From JAWCLZ01 sp038850275 (GTDB lineage Archaea; Halobacteriota; JAWCLZ01), in NCBI GenBank assembly GCA_038850275.1, contig JAWCLZ010000023.1, forward strand, positions 1 to 19,810: a DNA stretch of 19,810 nucleotides, written 5' to 3'. The translations under genes were made by a program, and so were the position numbers. The notes under the pieces were generated by a model. That model saw only the letters and a program-made list of their open reading frames with translations, was not told the DNA's origin and searched no databases. How positions within the stretch are numbered: the stretch's first letter is position 1; each line of letters starts with the position of its first letter. Shown piece after piece: positions 6,703 through 15,300 of the stretch.

Positions 6703-9306
6703 TTATTTCAATATTATAGCTATGGCGTCCTCGCCTATATTGAGCACATCAACTTCTTGACCTTTAAGCACTCTATCTCGCTTTAATTCAAAGCAATTAG
6801 GTTCAAGTTCGATAAGCTCTTCATCTAACTTTATTATAAGTTTACCTCCCTCTTGAAGCATTCTCGCAGCTTCTCCGGGGTCCATGTTGCTCAAAGCCTT
6901 AGCGATTTCCCCCGCTCTATTTTTAAACCTTGGGCCTATTACTTGCATTTTTGGCTTAACTTCCCTCACGATATCCTCTAAAACTGGTTTCTCTCTAAGT
7001 ACCTCCACCTTTGCATTTACCGTGCCCTCGATGTCAGCCACATTTGAGAGTGGAGAGTAAAGCTTTATTCCCTTCATAGGAGCGTTCAAAGCTATGCCGT
7101 GCTCTGATTTATATCTCCTTATTGCACTAGTAACTTGCTTAATCAATTCACCCTCTCTCTCTGCAGCCTCATCGATTAAACTTTCATCCATCTCAGGCCA
7201 TTTCTGCATATGAATACTTTCTGTGCCTTTTGTTATCCTTGAATAGATCTCCTCAGCTAAGAATGGAGTGAATGGGGCTAGTAGTTTGGCAAGAGTTTGA
7301 AGTGCTATATATAGGGAATACTGCGCTGCTTGCTGCGCTTTTTTATCTTTTCCATATAAACGGTACTTCACCATTTCAATGTAGTTATCCGCTAGTACAT
7401 CCCAAGTGAAGCTGCGAATTCTCTTAAGTGCGTCGTCAAACTCATATTTCTCCATATCCTCAGTAACCTCTTTAATCAGCCTCTGCAGCTTGGAAAGCAT
7501 CCATTTATCAATAGTATAGAGCTCCGTCTTTCTAGGCTTCTTCTCAAGGTGAATCAAGCAAAACCTAGCTATGCTCCAGAGCTTCTGAGTAAATCTAGAG
7601 GCAGCCTCGATGTCTTTCCAACCGAACATTATATCAGAACCAGGCGAGCCACTTATTGCAGCCCACTGTCGAAATACATCTGCTCCATATTTCTCCACAA
7701 CTGCCTCAGGCTGAACAATATTGCCTCGAGACTTGCTCATCATAAATCCATCTTCACCAAAGACCATTCCATTAATCAAAATCGTATCCCATGGTTTCAT
7801 TCCAGTTAGCGCATTTGATCTTAAGATAGTATAAAATGCCCAAGTTCGTATTATATCATGACCCTGGGGACGAAGCTGCGTTGGATAGTAAAAAGGCTTA
7901 TCGGCAAGCCAACCTGCGACAATTAAAGGCGTAATGGAACTATCCATCCAAGTATCAAGCACATCTTGCTCAGGCTTGAACTCCATTGAGCCACATTTGC
8001 AGGGCTCCTTAGGCTGTGTTTGATTTGGATCTAGAGGAAGCCATTCTTCTTTAGCCACGATGGTTTCATTGCATTTCAAGCAATACCAAGCTGGAATAGG
8101 CGTGGCAAAGACCCTCTGGCGAGAGATACACCAGTCCCATTCCATGCTCTCTACCCAGTTTTTAAGGCGGATGAACATATGTTGAGGTACCCACTTTACC
8201 TCTTGCGCAGTTTTTAAAACCTCCTCTCGATTCACCTTAACGAACCATTGCTTCTCGGAGAGAATTTCAATGGGGGTATCGCAGCGCCAGCATAAACCAA
8301 CATTTTGCTCTACCATTTCCTCTCTATAGATGAGCCCTAATTCCTTTAAGTCCTGAATGATTGCTTTTTTACATTCATCTAAACTAAGGTCTTTATATTT
8401 ACCTGCTAACTCAGTCATCCTACCATCTTTCGTGATTGCTTTCCTAAGCTGAAGAGAATGTTCCTTCCACCATTTAACATCCTGTCTATCTCCAAAGGTG
8501 CAGATCATAACTGCACCAGTACCAAATTTTGTATCAACCACGCTGTCCTTGATAACAGGAACTTCATAGTTGAATATTGGTACCTTGATTTTCTTACCTG
8601 CAATTGAGAAATATCGCTCGTCACTTGGATTAACAGCTATCGCAACGCAAGCAGGTATCAACTCCGGTCGAGTGGTTGCGATATCGATTCCGCCGAAGTG
8701 AATATAATAAAGAGTGGTAATGCGCTTTTGATATTCAACTTCTGATAATGCAATCGCAGTTTCACAGCGCGGGCACCAATTCACTGGGTGCTCAGCTTGA
8801 TAAATCAAGCCAGCATTATACATCCTAACGAAGGAAATCTGAGTCTTGGCATAATAGCTGGGGTGCATTGTAACATATTCATTACTCCAGTCAATGGAGA
8901 ATCCAAGTCGAATCATTGTGCTGCGCATCTTTTCAATGTTCTCAAGCGTAAATTTTTCACAAAGAGCACGAAATTCCTCGCGGCTTAGGTCTCGCTTTTT
9001 AACTCCAAGTATTTGTTCCACCTTCACTTCAGTTGGCAAGCCATGGCAGTCCCAACCTTGGGGGAACATCACGTTGTATCCGCGCATTCTCTTGTAGCGT
9101 GCAATGAAATCAATGTAGCACCAGTTCAATGCATTGCCGCAGTGAAAATTGCCAGTTGGATAGGGAGGAGGTGTATCAATGATATATCGCTTCTTCCTAG
9201 AGCGCTTGCTCCAATTGAAATGATACATTGAGTAATCCCACTGCTTCAGCCATTTTTCCTCTACTTCAATTGGATTATACTCCTTCGGTAGCTCCTGCTG
9301 AACCAT
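6703..9306 (-). CDS. valS: Valyl-tRNA synthetase, archaeal type
   Basis: This 867-aa class I synthetase charges tRNA-Val and edits misactivated threonine. Seen: PPPYPTGNFHCGNALNW with the HIGH-equivalent HCGN (55-58), the editing-domain stretch GIDIATTRPELIPACVAIAVNP, cysteine pairs of zinc-binding knobs (CPRC, CWRC, CLKC, CKC), the tryptophan-rich WVESMEWDWCISRQR, KMSKS-equivalent MMSKS (522-526), and a C-terminal anticodon-binding helical domain. Length agrees with archaeal ValRS. The ATG at 9306 has AAAGGGGA about 6 nt upstream and a TATA-like ATTTAAAT at 9349-9356 that would start transcription near 9326. A structured RNA candidate lies just upstream on the same strand. Confidence 0.97.
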   Translation of the reverse strand: MVQQELPKEYNPIEVEEKWLKQWDYSMYHFNWSKRSRKKRYIIDTPPPYPTGNFHCGNALNWCYIDFIARYKRMRGYNVMFPQGWDCHGLPTEVKVEQILGVKKRDLSREEFRALCEKFTLENIEKMRSTMIRLGFSIDWSNEYVTMHPSYYAKTQISFVRMYNAGLIYQAEHPVNWCPRCETAIALSEVEYQKRITTLYYIHFGGIDIATTRPELIPACVAIAVNPSDERYFSIAGKKIKVPIFNYEVPVIKDSVVDTKFGTGAVMICTFGDRQDVKWWKEHSLQLRKAITKDGRMTELAGKYKDLSLDECKKAIIQDLKELGLIYREEMVEQNVGLCWRCDTPIEILSEKQWFVKVNREEVLKTAQEVKWVPQHMFIRLKNWVESMEWDWCISRQRVFATPIPAWYCLKCNETIVAKEEWLPLDPNQTQPKEPCKCGSMEFKPEQDVLDTWMDSSITPLIVAGWLADKPFYYPTQLRPQGHDIIRTWAFYTILRSNALTGMKPWDTILINGMVFGEDGFMMSKSRGNIVQPEAVVEKYGADVFRQWAAISGSPGSDIMFGWKDIEAASRFTQKLWSIARFCLIHLEKKPRKTELYTIDKWMLSKLQRLIKEVTEDMEKYEFDDALKRIRSFTWDVLADNYIEMVKYRLYGKDKKAQQAAQYSLYIALQTLAKLLAPFTPFLAEEIYSRITKGTESIHMQKWPEMDESLIDEAAEREGELIKQVTSAIRRYKSEHGIALNAPMKGIKLYSPLSNVADIEGTVNAKVEVLREKPVLEDIVREVKPKMQVIGPRFKNRAGEIAKALSNMDPGEAARMLQEGGKLIIKLDEELIELEPNCFELKRDRVLKGQEVDVLNIGEDAIAIILK

Positions 9307-9347
9307 AAATGTCCCCTTTGAGTCAAGTCATGTCATTGCACTTTTCT

Positions 9348-9356
9348 AATTTAAAT
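9348..9356 (-). promoter_or_regulatory. Probable valS promoter (TATA box)
   Basis: The near-symmetric AATTTAAAT gives a minus-strand transcription start near 9326, about 20 nt before the valS ATG, with AAAGGGGA in the leader. The box reads the same in both directions, so it could also act on the plus strand. Confidence 0.4.
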
Positions 9357-9373
9357 CTTCTTGATAAAATTAT

Positions 9374-9456
9374 GAATGTGCCGTGGATGGGAGATCAGCT
9401 CTTCATCTATAGGCCCCGCCTTAATTGGAACTGTATGGCCGGATCACCCACGGCAT
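9374..9456 (-). ncRNA. Candidate structured RNA of about 80 nt upstream of valS
   Basis: On the minus strand GCCGUGGGUG (9445-9454) pairs with CAUCCACGGC (9380-9389) over 10 bp, extendable by a U-A pair at the base. One pair is G-U in the minus-strand RNA but would be an A-C mismatch in a plus-strand RNA (9387/9447), favouring the minus strand. A TATA-like TTTAAATA (9477-9484) is centred 26 bp before the base of the stem. After the stem come ACA, then AUAAUUUUAUC. Inside are GGCC/GGCC and GAG/CUC helices. I tested tRNA, 5S, box C/D, H/ACA and fluoride-riboswitch patterns and none fits well. It may be a free RNA or the distal part of a valS leader. Confidence 0.4.
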
Positions 9457-9611
9457 ATATAATGTTGAATTGCAAGTATTTAAATCAAGCTGAGGCAAGC
9501 CAAATTCCATGATCCAGTTAATTGAGCAGCAGATATAAAAAATAAATAAATGTTAAAGTCAACATTAAATTCCGATCGATATCTTTATATAGAAAAAGCT
9601 ATAATTAATCG

Positions 9612-9710
9612 CCGACTCCTTCAAAGGGTTAGATTCTTCACCTCCCAAACCTATTTTTAAATCTAACCCTCCTCCTTATGCATATCTGAGGTGGAAAATA
9701 AATCTGAAGA
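9612..9710 (+). ncRNA. Candidate small RNA with anti-Shine-Dalgarno-like hairpin loop
   Basis: AGGGTTAGATT (9625-9635) and its exact inverse AATCTAACCCT (9660-9670) enclose a 24-nt loop containing CACCTCCC (9639-9646), which includes the 16S rRNA 3'-end CACCUCC. A TATA-like TTTATATA (9584-9591) would start a plus-strand transcript near 9613. A competing fold is possible: CACCTC (9639-9644) with GAGGTG (9688-9693), strengthened by AGATT (9631-9635) with AATCT (9701-9705). The next gene has its own promoter at 9711-9726, so this looks like a separate unit. The exact ends are unknown. Confidence 0.35.
9625..9670. repeat. Perfect 11-bp inverted repeat with 24-nt spacer
   Basis: AGGGTTAGATT at 9625-9635 and AATCTAACCCT at 9660-9670 are exact reverse complements. 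The symmetry stops at both ends. Confidence 0.95.
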
Positions 9711-9726
9711 GGGAAAAAAATTTTAA
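9711..9726 (+). promoter_or_regulatory. Promoter (BRE plus TATA) of the hotdog/HemK2 operon
   Basis: GGGAAAAAAATTTTAAG combines a purine-rich BRE-like part with a TATA-like AATTTTAA (9719-9726). The predicted start, 26 bp further on, is about 9749, giving a leaderless message from the ATG at 9751. Confidence 0.5.
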
Positions 9727-9750
9727 GCAGTTATCCTTTATGCTCAAATT

Positions 9751-10167
9751 ATGAAAACTAGTAAAACTGAATTAATTGTTAGAGCTGCTGATGTTGATCA
9801 ATGGCGAGTTGTTTATTTTGCTAATTACTTTCGCTTCTTTGGTGTTGCAATTGAAGATTTCTTCAGATCCCTGCAGCCTGAAGAAGCTCTGAGGATAGTT
9901 AGAGAGCAGAAATTGAATTTCCCTGCGGTTGAAGCGCACTGCGAATATAAATCTCCAGCTCGACTCTGGGATGTACTTGAACTTGTGGTTAGCGTTGGCG
10001 AGGTTAGGGATAAGTCAATTAAATTTGAAATCACGATAAATCGCAAGGGAGATGGCAAGTTAATTGCAAAAGGCTATCTCACGGTAGTTACAGTTGATGA
10101 GAACTGGAAACCAATTAGCATACCAAAAGAATTGCTTAAAATACTAAGTATGCATAGCAATGTATAA
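9751..10167 (+). CDS. Hotdog-fold thioesterase-like protein, divergent paralogue
   Basis: A 138-aa hotdog protein clearly related to the one at 2162-2569. Shared pieces include VVYFxxYxRFF, LNFPAVEAHCEYKSPARLWDVLEL and KGYLTVVTVDENWKPISIPKE. In the active-site segment the usual GDTDPxG is changed to ADVDQWR: the acidic residue equivalent to the 4HBT catalytic aspartate is kept (D16), but the following proline and the conserved glycine are replaced by glutamine and arginine. That points to a changed substrate or reduced activity, which is an inference. The ATG at 9751 follows a promoter with no leader. Its stop codon overlaps the start of the methyltransferase by 8 nt, so the two are coupled. 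Confidence 0.83.
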   Translation: MKTSKTELIVRAADVDQWRVVYFANYFRFFGVAIEDFFRSLQPEEALRIVREQKLNFPAVEAHCEYKSPARLWDVLELVVSVGEVRDKSIKFEITINRKGDGKLIAKGYLTVVTVDENWKPISIPKELLKILSMHSNV

Positions 10168-10735
10168 AATGATTTACTTCGGGAGAGAAATCTATATTGA
10201 TGAAAATGTTTATCCACCCTCAGAGGATACATTTCTACTTTTGAAAGCAGCGCTCGAGGAGGTGAAGCGGGGCGAATTTGTGCTTGAAATAGGCACAGGC
10301 TGTGGGATAATTGCAAATTTTTTAAAGGAGAAAGCAAGAGTTATTGCAACTGATATTAACCCACACGCAGTGAAATGCGCTAAAGCAAATGGCATCGAGG
10401 TAGTAAGAACTGATCTCCTCGCAGGACTCAAGCCTCAGAGGCAGTTTGATGTAATAATTTTCAATCCTCCCTATCTACCTGAATCTGAGAGCAATGGAAG
10501 CTGGTTGGGAAAAGCTTGGAGCGGAGGGAGGGTTTTGATTGATCGATTTTTAAATGAAACGCCAAATTATCTCAATGAAAATGGGCGCATTTTACTCGTT
10601 GTTTCATCCATCACTGGAGTAGAAGATGTGAAGGAGAGAATGCAAAGCTTGGGATTTAAAATCAATCAGATTGCTAGGGAGAGATACTTCTTTGAAGAAA
10701 TAATGGTGCTTGTTGGTAGACAGATAAATAAATAA
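10160..10735 (+). CDS. HemK2/Mtq2-like N5-glutamine methyltransferase
   Basis: A 191-aa SAM-dependent methyltransferase of the short archaeal/eukaryal HemK2 type, whose known members methylate the glutamine of the GGQ loop in release factor aRF1/eRF1, in eukaryotes together with Trm112. Seen: VYPPSEDTFLLLKAAL at the N-terminus, SAM-binding motif I FVLEIGTGCGII (40-51), acidic motif II VIATDIN (61-67), and the catalytic NPPY (102-105) followed by LPES. The family typically reads as here, with no N-terminal substrate domain. The ATG at 10160 overlaps the hotdog gene by 8 nt; an in-frame ATG at 10169 is possible. A role on another protein substrate cannot be excluded. Confidence 0.88.
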   Translation: MYKMIYFGREIYIDENVYPPSEDTFLLLKAALEEVKRGEFVLEIGTGCGIIANFLKEKARVIATDINPHAVKCAKANGIEVVRTDLLAGLKPQRQFDVIIFNPPYLPESESNGSWLGKAWSGGRVLIDRFLNETPNYLNENGRILLVVSSITGVEDVKERMQSLGFKINQIARERYFFEEIMVLVGRQINK

Positions 10736-10794
10736 AAATAAAAAAATAAAATAATACATTAGGATTTTATTCCAATGGGTAAATTTAATTAAAT

Positions 10795-11538
10795 ATGAAG
10801 CCCTTTCTCGAGCACTATAAACTAGGTACATTCGAGGTTAAAGGCCTTAAGGTTCCAAGAGTTCTATTAGGGTGTTCTCCATTTATGGGGGATGGACAAT
10901 TTGGAGCTAGGGCATATGAATATTATAAGCGTTTTTACCTCAAGCCCGAGAATGTAAAGAAAGTAGTGCTAAGATGCATAGACTTAGGTATGAATGCAGT
11001 GCAGCCAGTTGGCTATAGGCGAATTTTGGAGCCAATTCATAGCGCCATGAAGGAGGCCAATGTTGAGCTCTTCATCCTAGGTAGCGCTGGCGTGGTGGAT
11101 ATAGATGAGGAAATGGAATTAATGCTTGATTTGAATGCAAAATGCATAGTTATTCACGCTAGCTTAGTAAATAAGAATCTCGCGAATATAAAAGGACTTT
11201 TAAGGGAAATCAAAGCTCGGGGTATATTAACTGGAATAGCAACCCACACTCCTGGGATTGAAATACCATTTGCTGAAGAGGTGGAGGAAGTTGATTTAAT
11301 TCTAGCTCCACTTAATAAACTTGGCCGGTTCACCGAGCCCTCGCTTAGTTCAACGCTTCGTGCTATAGAAAACTCCTCTAAGAGAATCATCGCCATTAAA
11401 CCACTCGCTGCAGGTGCTTTGAAGCCTTTCGAGGCTTTTGAGTTCTTGGCGGGTAAAGTGGATGGAGTTGCAGTGGGAATTACAGATGAAGATGAAGCTA
11501 AAGAGGTCTTTAAAGCTGCAGCTAAGTTCTTCAAATAG
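10795..11538 (+). CDS. Aldo/keto reductase-like TIM-barrel protein
   Basis: A 247-aa protein that looks like a shortened, divergent aldo/keto reductase-type TIM barrel. Seen: VPRVLLGCSPFMGDGQFGARA at the N-terminus, repeated strand-helix units (AKCIVIHAS, GILTGIATHTP, VDLILAPLNKLG), and near the end AIKPLAAGAL and VDGVAVGITDEDEA, which resemble the closing strands of aldo/keto reductases. The usual catalytic Asp-Tyr-Lys-His set cannot be assigned with confidence, and the usual family length is longer, so enzymatic activity is uncertain. The ATG at 10795 is nearly leaderless behind TTTTATT (10764-10770). It is convergent with the 54-aa gene at 11552-11716. Confidence 0.65.
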   Translation: MKPFLEHYKLGTFEVKGLKVPRVLLGCSPFMGDGQFGARAYEYYKRFYLKPENVKKVVLRCIDLGMNAVQPVGYRRILEPIHSAMKEANVELFILGSAGVVDIDEEMELMLDLNAKCIVIHASLVNKNLANIKGLLREIKARGILTGIATHTPGIEIPFAEEVEEVDLILAPLNKLGRFTEPSLSSTLRAIENSSKRIIAIKPLAAGALKPFEAFEFLAGKVDGVAVGITDEDEAKEVFKAAAKFFK

Positions 11539-11551
11539 GGTTAAAAGTTAT

Positions 11552-11716
11552 TTAATCCCATTCAATGGTTACCTTTATTTTACTGGGCTGCTTCCCCGCG
11601 AAGACGTGTTTTTGTACATAAAGTGTGCCGATTACCGTTCCCTCCCCTGGGGATTCAGCAAATCTATAGGTATTCTTCGTTGCTCTTTCAAAAGTTAATA
11701 TTACTTCTCTTTTCAT
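11552..11716 (-). CDS. Small conserved-looking protein, 54 aa
   Basis: This open frame encodes MKREVILTFERATKNTYRFA, then ESPGEGTVIGTLYVQKHVF, then AGKQPSKIKVTIEWD. It resembles a widespread class of about 55-residue prokaryotic small proteins with the pattern (L/V)TFExxTKNTxRY...IGTLYVxK...P..IxVTIE; this is from memory of such sequences, not a search. The alternating pattern suggests an all-beta fold. It occupies the gap between the convergent TIM-barrel gene (14 bp away) and the divergent fmdE. TATTAAAA boxes in the tandem repeat at 11731-11760 lie 20-35 bp upstream, one giving a leader of only about 8 nt. Function unknown. Confidence 0.7.
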   Translation of the reverse strand: MKREVILTFERATKNTYRFAESPGEGTVIGTLYVQKHVFAGKQPSKIKVTIEWD

Positions 11717-11730
11717 CTATACCACACCAT

Positions 11731-11760
11731 TTTTAATAAACATCTTTTTAATAAACACAT
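11731..11760. repeat. Two tandem copies of a 15-bp unit carrying TATA-like boxes
   Basis: TTTTAATAAACATCT (11731-11745) is followed by TTTTAATAAACACAT (11746-11760), with differences only near the end of the unit. On the minus strand each copy contains TTTATTAAAA, a possible TATA box for the 54-aa gene, so the promoter may be duplicated. Confidence 0.85.
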
Positions 11761-11834
11761 TGAGATTTAAAGCTTTATTTTAATTTATGTATAGGGAATA
11801 TGAATGTGGTTTGTTCCATAAAGGTGTAGAAAAA

Positions 11835-12359
11835 ATGACTACTAAGGAGATAACCACTAGAGATTTTAAACGCGCAGTTGCATTCCACGGACACACTTGC
11901 CCGGGATTATATATTGGGTATAGAGCTGCAAAGCTTGCAATGAAAGAGCTTGGCATTGAGCGAGCTATGGATGAGGAGGTAGCTGTAATTGTAGAGAATA
12001 ACTCTTGCGCTGTTGATGCTCTTCAAAGCATTCTAGGCACAACTTTTGGCAAGGGAAATCTCTATTTTAAAGACTATGGAAAGCAGGTTTACACTGTGTT
12101 TAATCGAAGAACTGGAGAAGCAATTAGAATTTCATTAAGGGAATTCAGGGGAGGTAAAACAAAGGAGGAATCGCTTAATATCCTGCGCAGGCTATCTGAT
12201 GGGGAGCTATTTGAGTTTAAAAAAGTAAGCATACCGCTACCAAAGCCAGCGGAGATTTATTCATCAATTAAATGCGAGGTTTGCAGCGAGCTAACTATGG
12301 AGACAAGATTGAGAATAAAACATGGCAAGTTAATGTGTATTCCTTGTTTCAAGAAATAG
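11835..12359 (+). CDS. FmdE-family protein with C-terminal zinc ribbon
   Basis: A 174-aa protein of the FmdE family, named after a gene in methanogen formylmethanofuran dehydrogenase operons whose exact job is unresolved. Seen: the family signature AVAFHGHTCPGLYIGYRAAKLA with a His-x-His and Cys that probably bind metal, NNSCAVDALQSILGTTFGKGNL, and at the C-terminus paired cysteines CEVCSE ... CIPC forming a probable zinc ribbon. An upstream in-frame ATG at 11787 exists, but the TATA-like TTTAAAG near 11765-11771 would start transcription after it, so the ATG at 11835 with GGTG 8 nt upstream is preferred. No formylmethanofuran dehydrogenase subunit lies nearby; it precedes the purine genes by 18 bp. 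Confidence 0.82.
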   Translation: MTTKEITTRDFKRAVAFHGHTCPGLYIGYRAAKLAMKELGIERAMDEEVAVIVENNSCAVDALQSILGTTFGKGNLYFKDYGKQVYTVFNRRTGEAIRISLREFRGGKTKEESLNILRRLSDGELFEFKKVSIPLPKPAEIYSSIKCEVCSELTMETRLRIKHGKLMCIPCFKK

Positions 12360-12360
12360 C

Positions 12361-12369
12361 TTTAAATAA
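12361..12369 (+). promoter_or_regulatory. TATA-like box of the purL-purQ unit
   Basis: TTTAAATAA begins 2 bp after the fmdE stop codon. A start 26 bp later (about 12391) would leave GTG 12396 or TTG 12405 as the first usable purL codon. The purine genes could also be read through from fmdE. Confidence 0.35.
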
Positions 12370-12377
12370 ATTCAAGA

Positions 12378-15300
12378 GTGATCTCGAAATTACCGGTGGA
12401 GAACTTGAGGCTTCTTAGACCAAGTGTTATTCAAATAGGCTTTAAAAAGAACGTGGTAGATGTAGCTGGAAATAGCGTGAGGAAGCGAATAATTGAGGAT
12501 TTGAAGATCAATGGTATTAAATCAGTTAGAACCATCGATGTTTACACCATAGATAAAGCTCTAACTCGAGCCCAGCTCACTAAAATTAAGAGAGAACTCA
12601 CAGACCCAGTTATTCAAATCTCGAGCTTGAACAAGTCTCTAGCGAAAGCTAAGGATTTTGACTGGCTAGTTGAGGTTGGATATAAACCTGGAGTTACAGA
12701 TAACGTGGGTAAAACAGCTATGGAGGCAATTGAAGATATGCTGGGAGTTAAGTTCCAAGAGGGAGAAGCGGTTTATACCTCGCGTCAGTATCTCTTCAAA
12801 GGGAAACTTTCCATAGAGGAGATTGAAAGAATATGCAGAGATCTCCTTGCGAATGAATTGATCGAGAGGTGGGTGATTTATAATTCAAAGGAGTGGAGTG
12901 AAAAAGTAATTCCAAACATTCCGAAAGTAAGCGAAGAGCATGTTCCAAGAGTTAATTTGATAGACCTAGGGGTTTCAGATGAAGCTCTTCTTGAGATCAG
13001 CAGGAGAGGATTGCTAGCACTTAATTTGGAGGAAATGAAAGCCATAGCTAGCTACTTCAAAAAACCCGAGGTAATTGAGGAGCGTAGGAAAGTTGGATTA
13101 AGCGATAAGCCAACGGATGTGGAATTAGAGGCACTTGCTCAAACTTGGTCTGAACACTGCAAGCACAAGATCTTCAATGCCTTAATCCTATATCAAGATG
13201 AAAATGGAAATCAAATATCTATAGATAGTCTTTTCAAGACATATATAAAGGGAGCTACTGATAGAATTGCTCAAAAGGTTGATTTCTTGGTCTCAGTCTT
13301 CAAGGACAACGCTGGGGTTATAAAATTTAATGAAAATTATAATTTGGTTTTGAAGGTTGAAACCCACAATGCCCCATCAGCGCTTGACCCCTATGGAGGA
13401 GCACTCACAGGCATAGTTGGAGTAAATCGAGACCCAATGGGCACAGGCAGGGGAGCTAAGTTGATTTTCAACACCAATGTTTTCTGCTTCGCCTCGCCAT
13501 TCTACACAGGCCCTCTTCCACCAAGAGTGCTTCATCCCAAGAGAATCTTCGAGGGCGTGAGGAAAGGAGTGGAGCACGGTGGGAATAAAAGTGGCATTCC
13601 AACGGTTAATGGAACAATTTACTTCGACGATCGCTATCTCTGCAGGCCTCTTGTATACTGCGGCACAGCTGGCATAATGCCCTCTATGATAAACAATGAG
13701 CCATCTCACATCAAAAAAATTCGCGATGGAGATTTAATAGTCATGACTGGAGGTAGAATTGGCAAGGATGGCATTCACGGCGCCACTTTTTCCTCGGAGG
13801 AATTGCATGAACTATCCCCAACGAGCGCGGTTCAAATTGGAGATCCAATTACTCAAAAAAAAATGTATGATTTTTTACTTGAAGCTAGAGACCTAGGTCT
13901 ATACACAGCTATTACCGATAATGGCGCTGGGGGGCTTTCTTCATCAGTGGGTGAAATGGCTCAGCTGAGCGGGGGATGCGAGTTACATCTCGATAGAGCT
14001 CCCTTGAAGTACGCAGGATTGGATCCATGGGAAATTTTACTCTCTGAATCTCAAGAGCGCATGACGCTTGCCGTGCCCCCTACGAAAATAGATCAATTCT
14101 TAGAGCTGGCGAGAAAAAGGGGAGTTGAGGCCACGGTACTGGGTAAGTTTACAAGCAGTGGTAAATTCCATGTACTCTACAAGGGTAAAACTGTTGCATA
14201 TTTAGACATGGATTTTCTCCACAATGGCGTGCCTCAAATGAAACTAGAGGCAGTTTGGACTCCCATCAAGCAAGAAGAGCCAGAGATACCACTACCGGAA
14301 AATCTAACTATAGTTTTGAAGCAGATGCTTTCAAGATTGAACATCTGCAGCAAGGAATACGTGGTAAGGCAGTATGACCACGAAGTACAAGGGGGAAGTG
14401 TAATCAAGCCACTCGTGGGCATAGCCAATGATGGCCCGAGTGATGCAGCAGTGGTTAGACCGCTGCTTGATTCCTATGAAGGCGTGGTTATAGCCAATGG
14501 TATAAACCCGAGATATGGAGACATAGATACCTATCACATGGCAGCTTGCGCCATTGACGAAGCAATTAGAAACGCAGTTTCCGTGGGCGCAGATCTTGAG
14601 TGCATTGCTTTAAATGATAACTTCTGCTGGCCATCGCCAATCTACGATCCAGAGAAAAACCCTGATGGTAAATATAAACTTGCTCAACTCGTGAGAGCAA
14701 ACATGGCTCTATATGATTACACAATTGCCTATAACACACCCTGCATCTCAGGGAAGGATAGCATGGCAATTGACTATAAATATAGAGATGAAAAGGGAGT
14801 GGAGCGTAAAATCTCAGGTCCCCCAACTTTACTTATCACTGCTATTGGAAAAATAAAGGACGTGAGAAAAGCAGTTACAATGGATGTTAAGGCTCCAGGG
14901 GACTTGGTGTATATACTGGGATTGACTCGCTTTGAACTCGGTGGCTCTGAATACTATGCTATGTTTGGATATATTGGTAATAGCGTGCCAAAGGTAGAGG
15001 CTGAATCAGCTAGGAAGTTATATCTAGCTTTAAATAAGGCAATGGAGTGCGAATTAATTGAAAGCTGCCACGATGTTTCAAATGGTGGACTAGCTGTTGC
15101 ATTAGCTGAAAGTGCATTTGCTGGTGGATTTGGAATGGAAATAGACCTCCGAAAGGTTCCAGTGGAGGGGGTAGAGCGAGATGATTTCATTTTATTCTCT
15201 GAGTCTCAAAGTAGATTCATAGTCACAGTTGCACCTATGAATCAAGCAGCATTCGAAAGAATAATGGAGGGAAATGTTTACGCTTGCATAGGTAAAGTTT

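Larger units (their letters stand above)
9307..9750. other. Noncoding interval between valS and the second hotdog gene
   Basis: No convincing gene is present in this 444-bp gap. It holds, in order: the valS leader and TATA box; a minus-strand structured RNA candidate (9374-9456) with its own TATA box (9477-9484); an A/T-rich stretch (9500-9583) in which I see nothing; a plus-strand TATA (9584-9591) followed by an 11-bp inverted repeat (9625-9670) with an anti-Shine-Dalgarno-like loop; and the promoter of the downstream leaderless gene (9711-9726). Confidence 0.7.

Noticed and set aside
9377..9456. tRNA or H/ACA guide RNA at the structured element upstream of valS
   Set aside because: The 7-bp end helix resembles an acceptor stem and ACA follows it, but there is no T-arm GTTCRA sequence, no position-8 T, and the distance from any upper stem to ACA is too long for an H/ACA pocket. 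Left as unclassified.
9309..9512. 67-aa plus-strand open frame between valS and the hotdog gene
   Set aside because: It overlaps the structured RNA candidate, has no ribosome site, and its composition does not look like a protein family.
13377..13709. 110-aa minus-strand frame inside purL
   Set aside because: It is fully antisense to a strongly conserved PurL catalytic region and is a shadow of that coding sequence.
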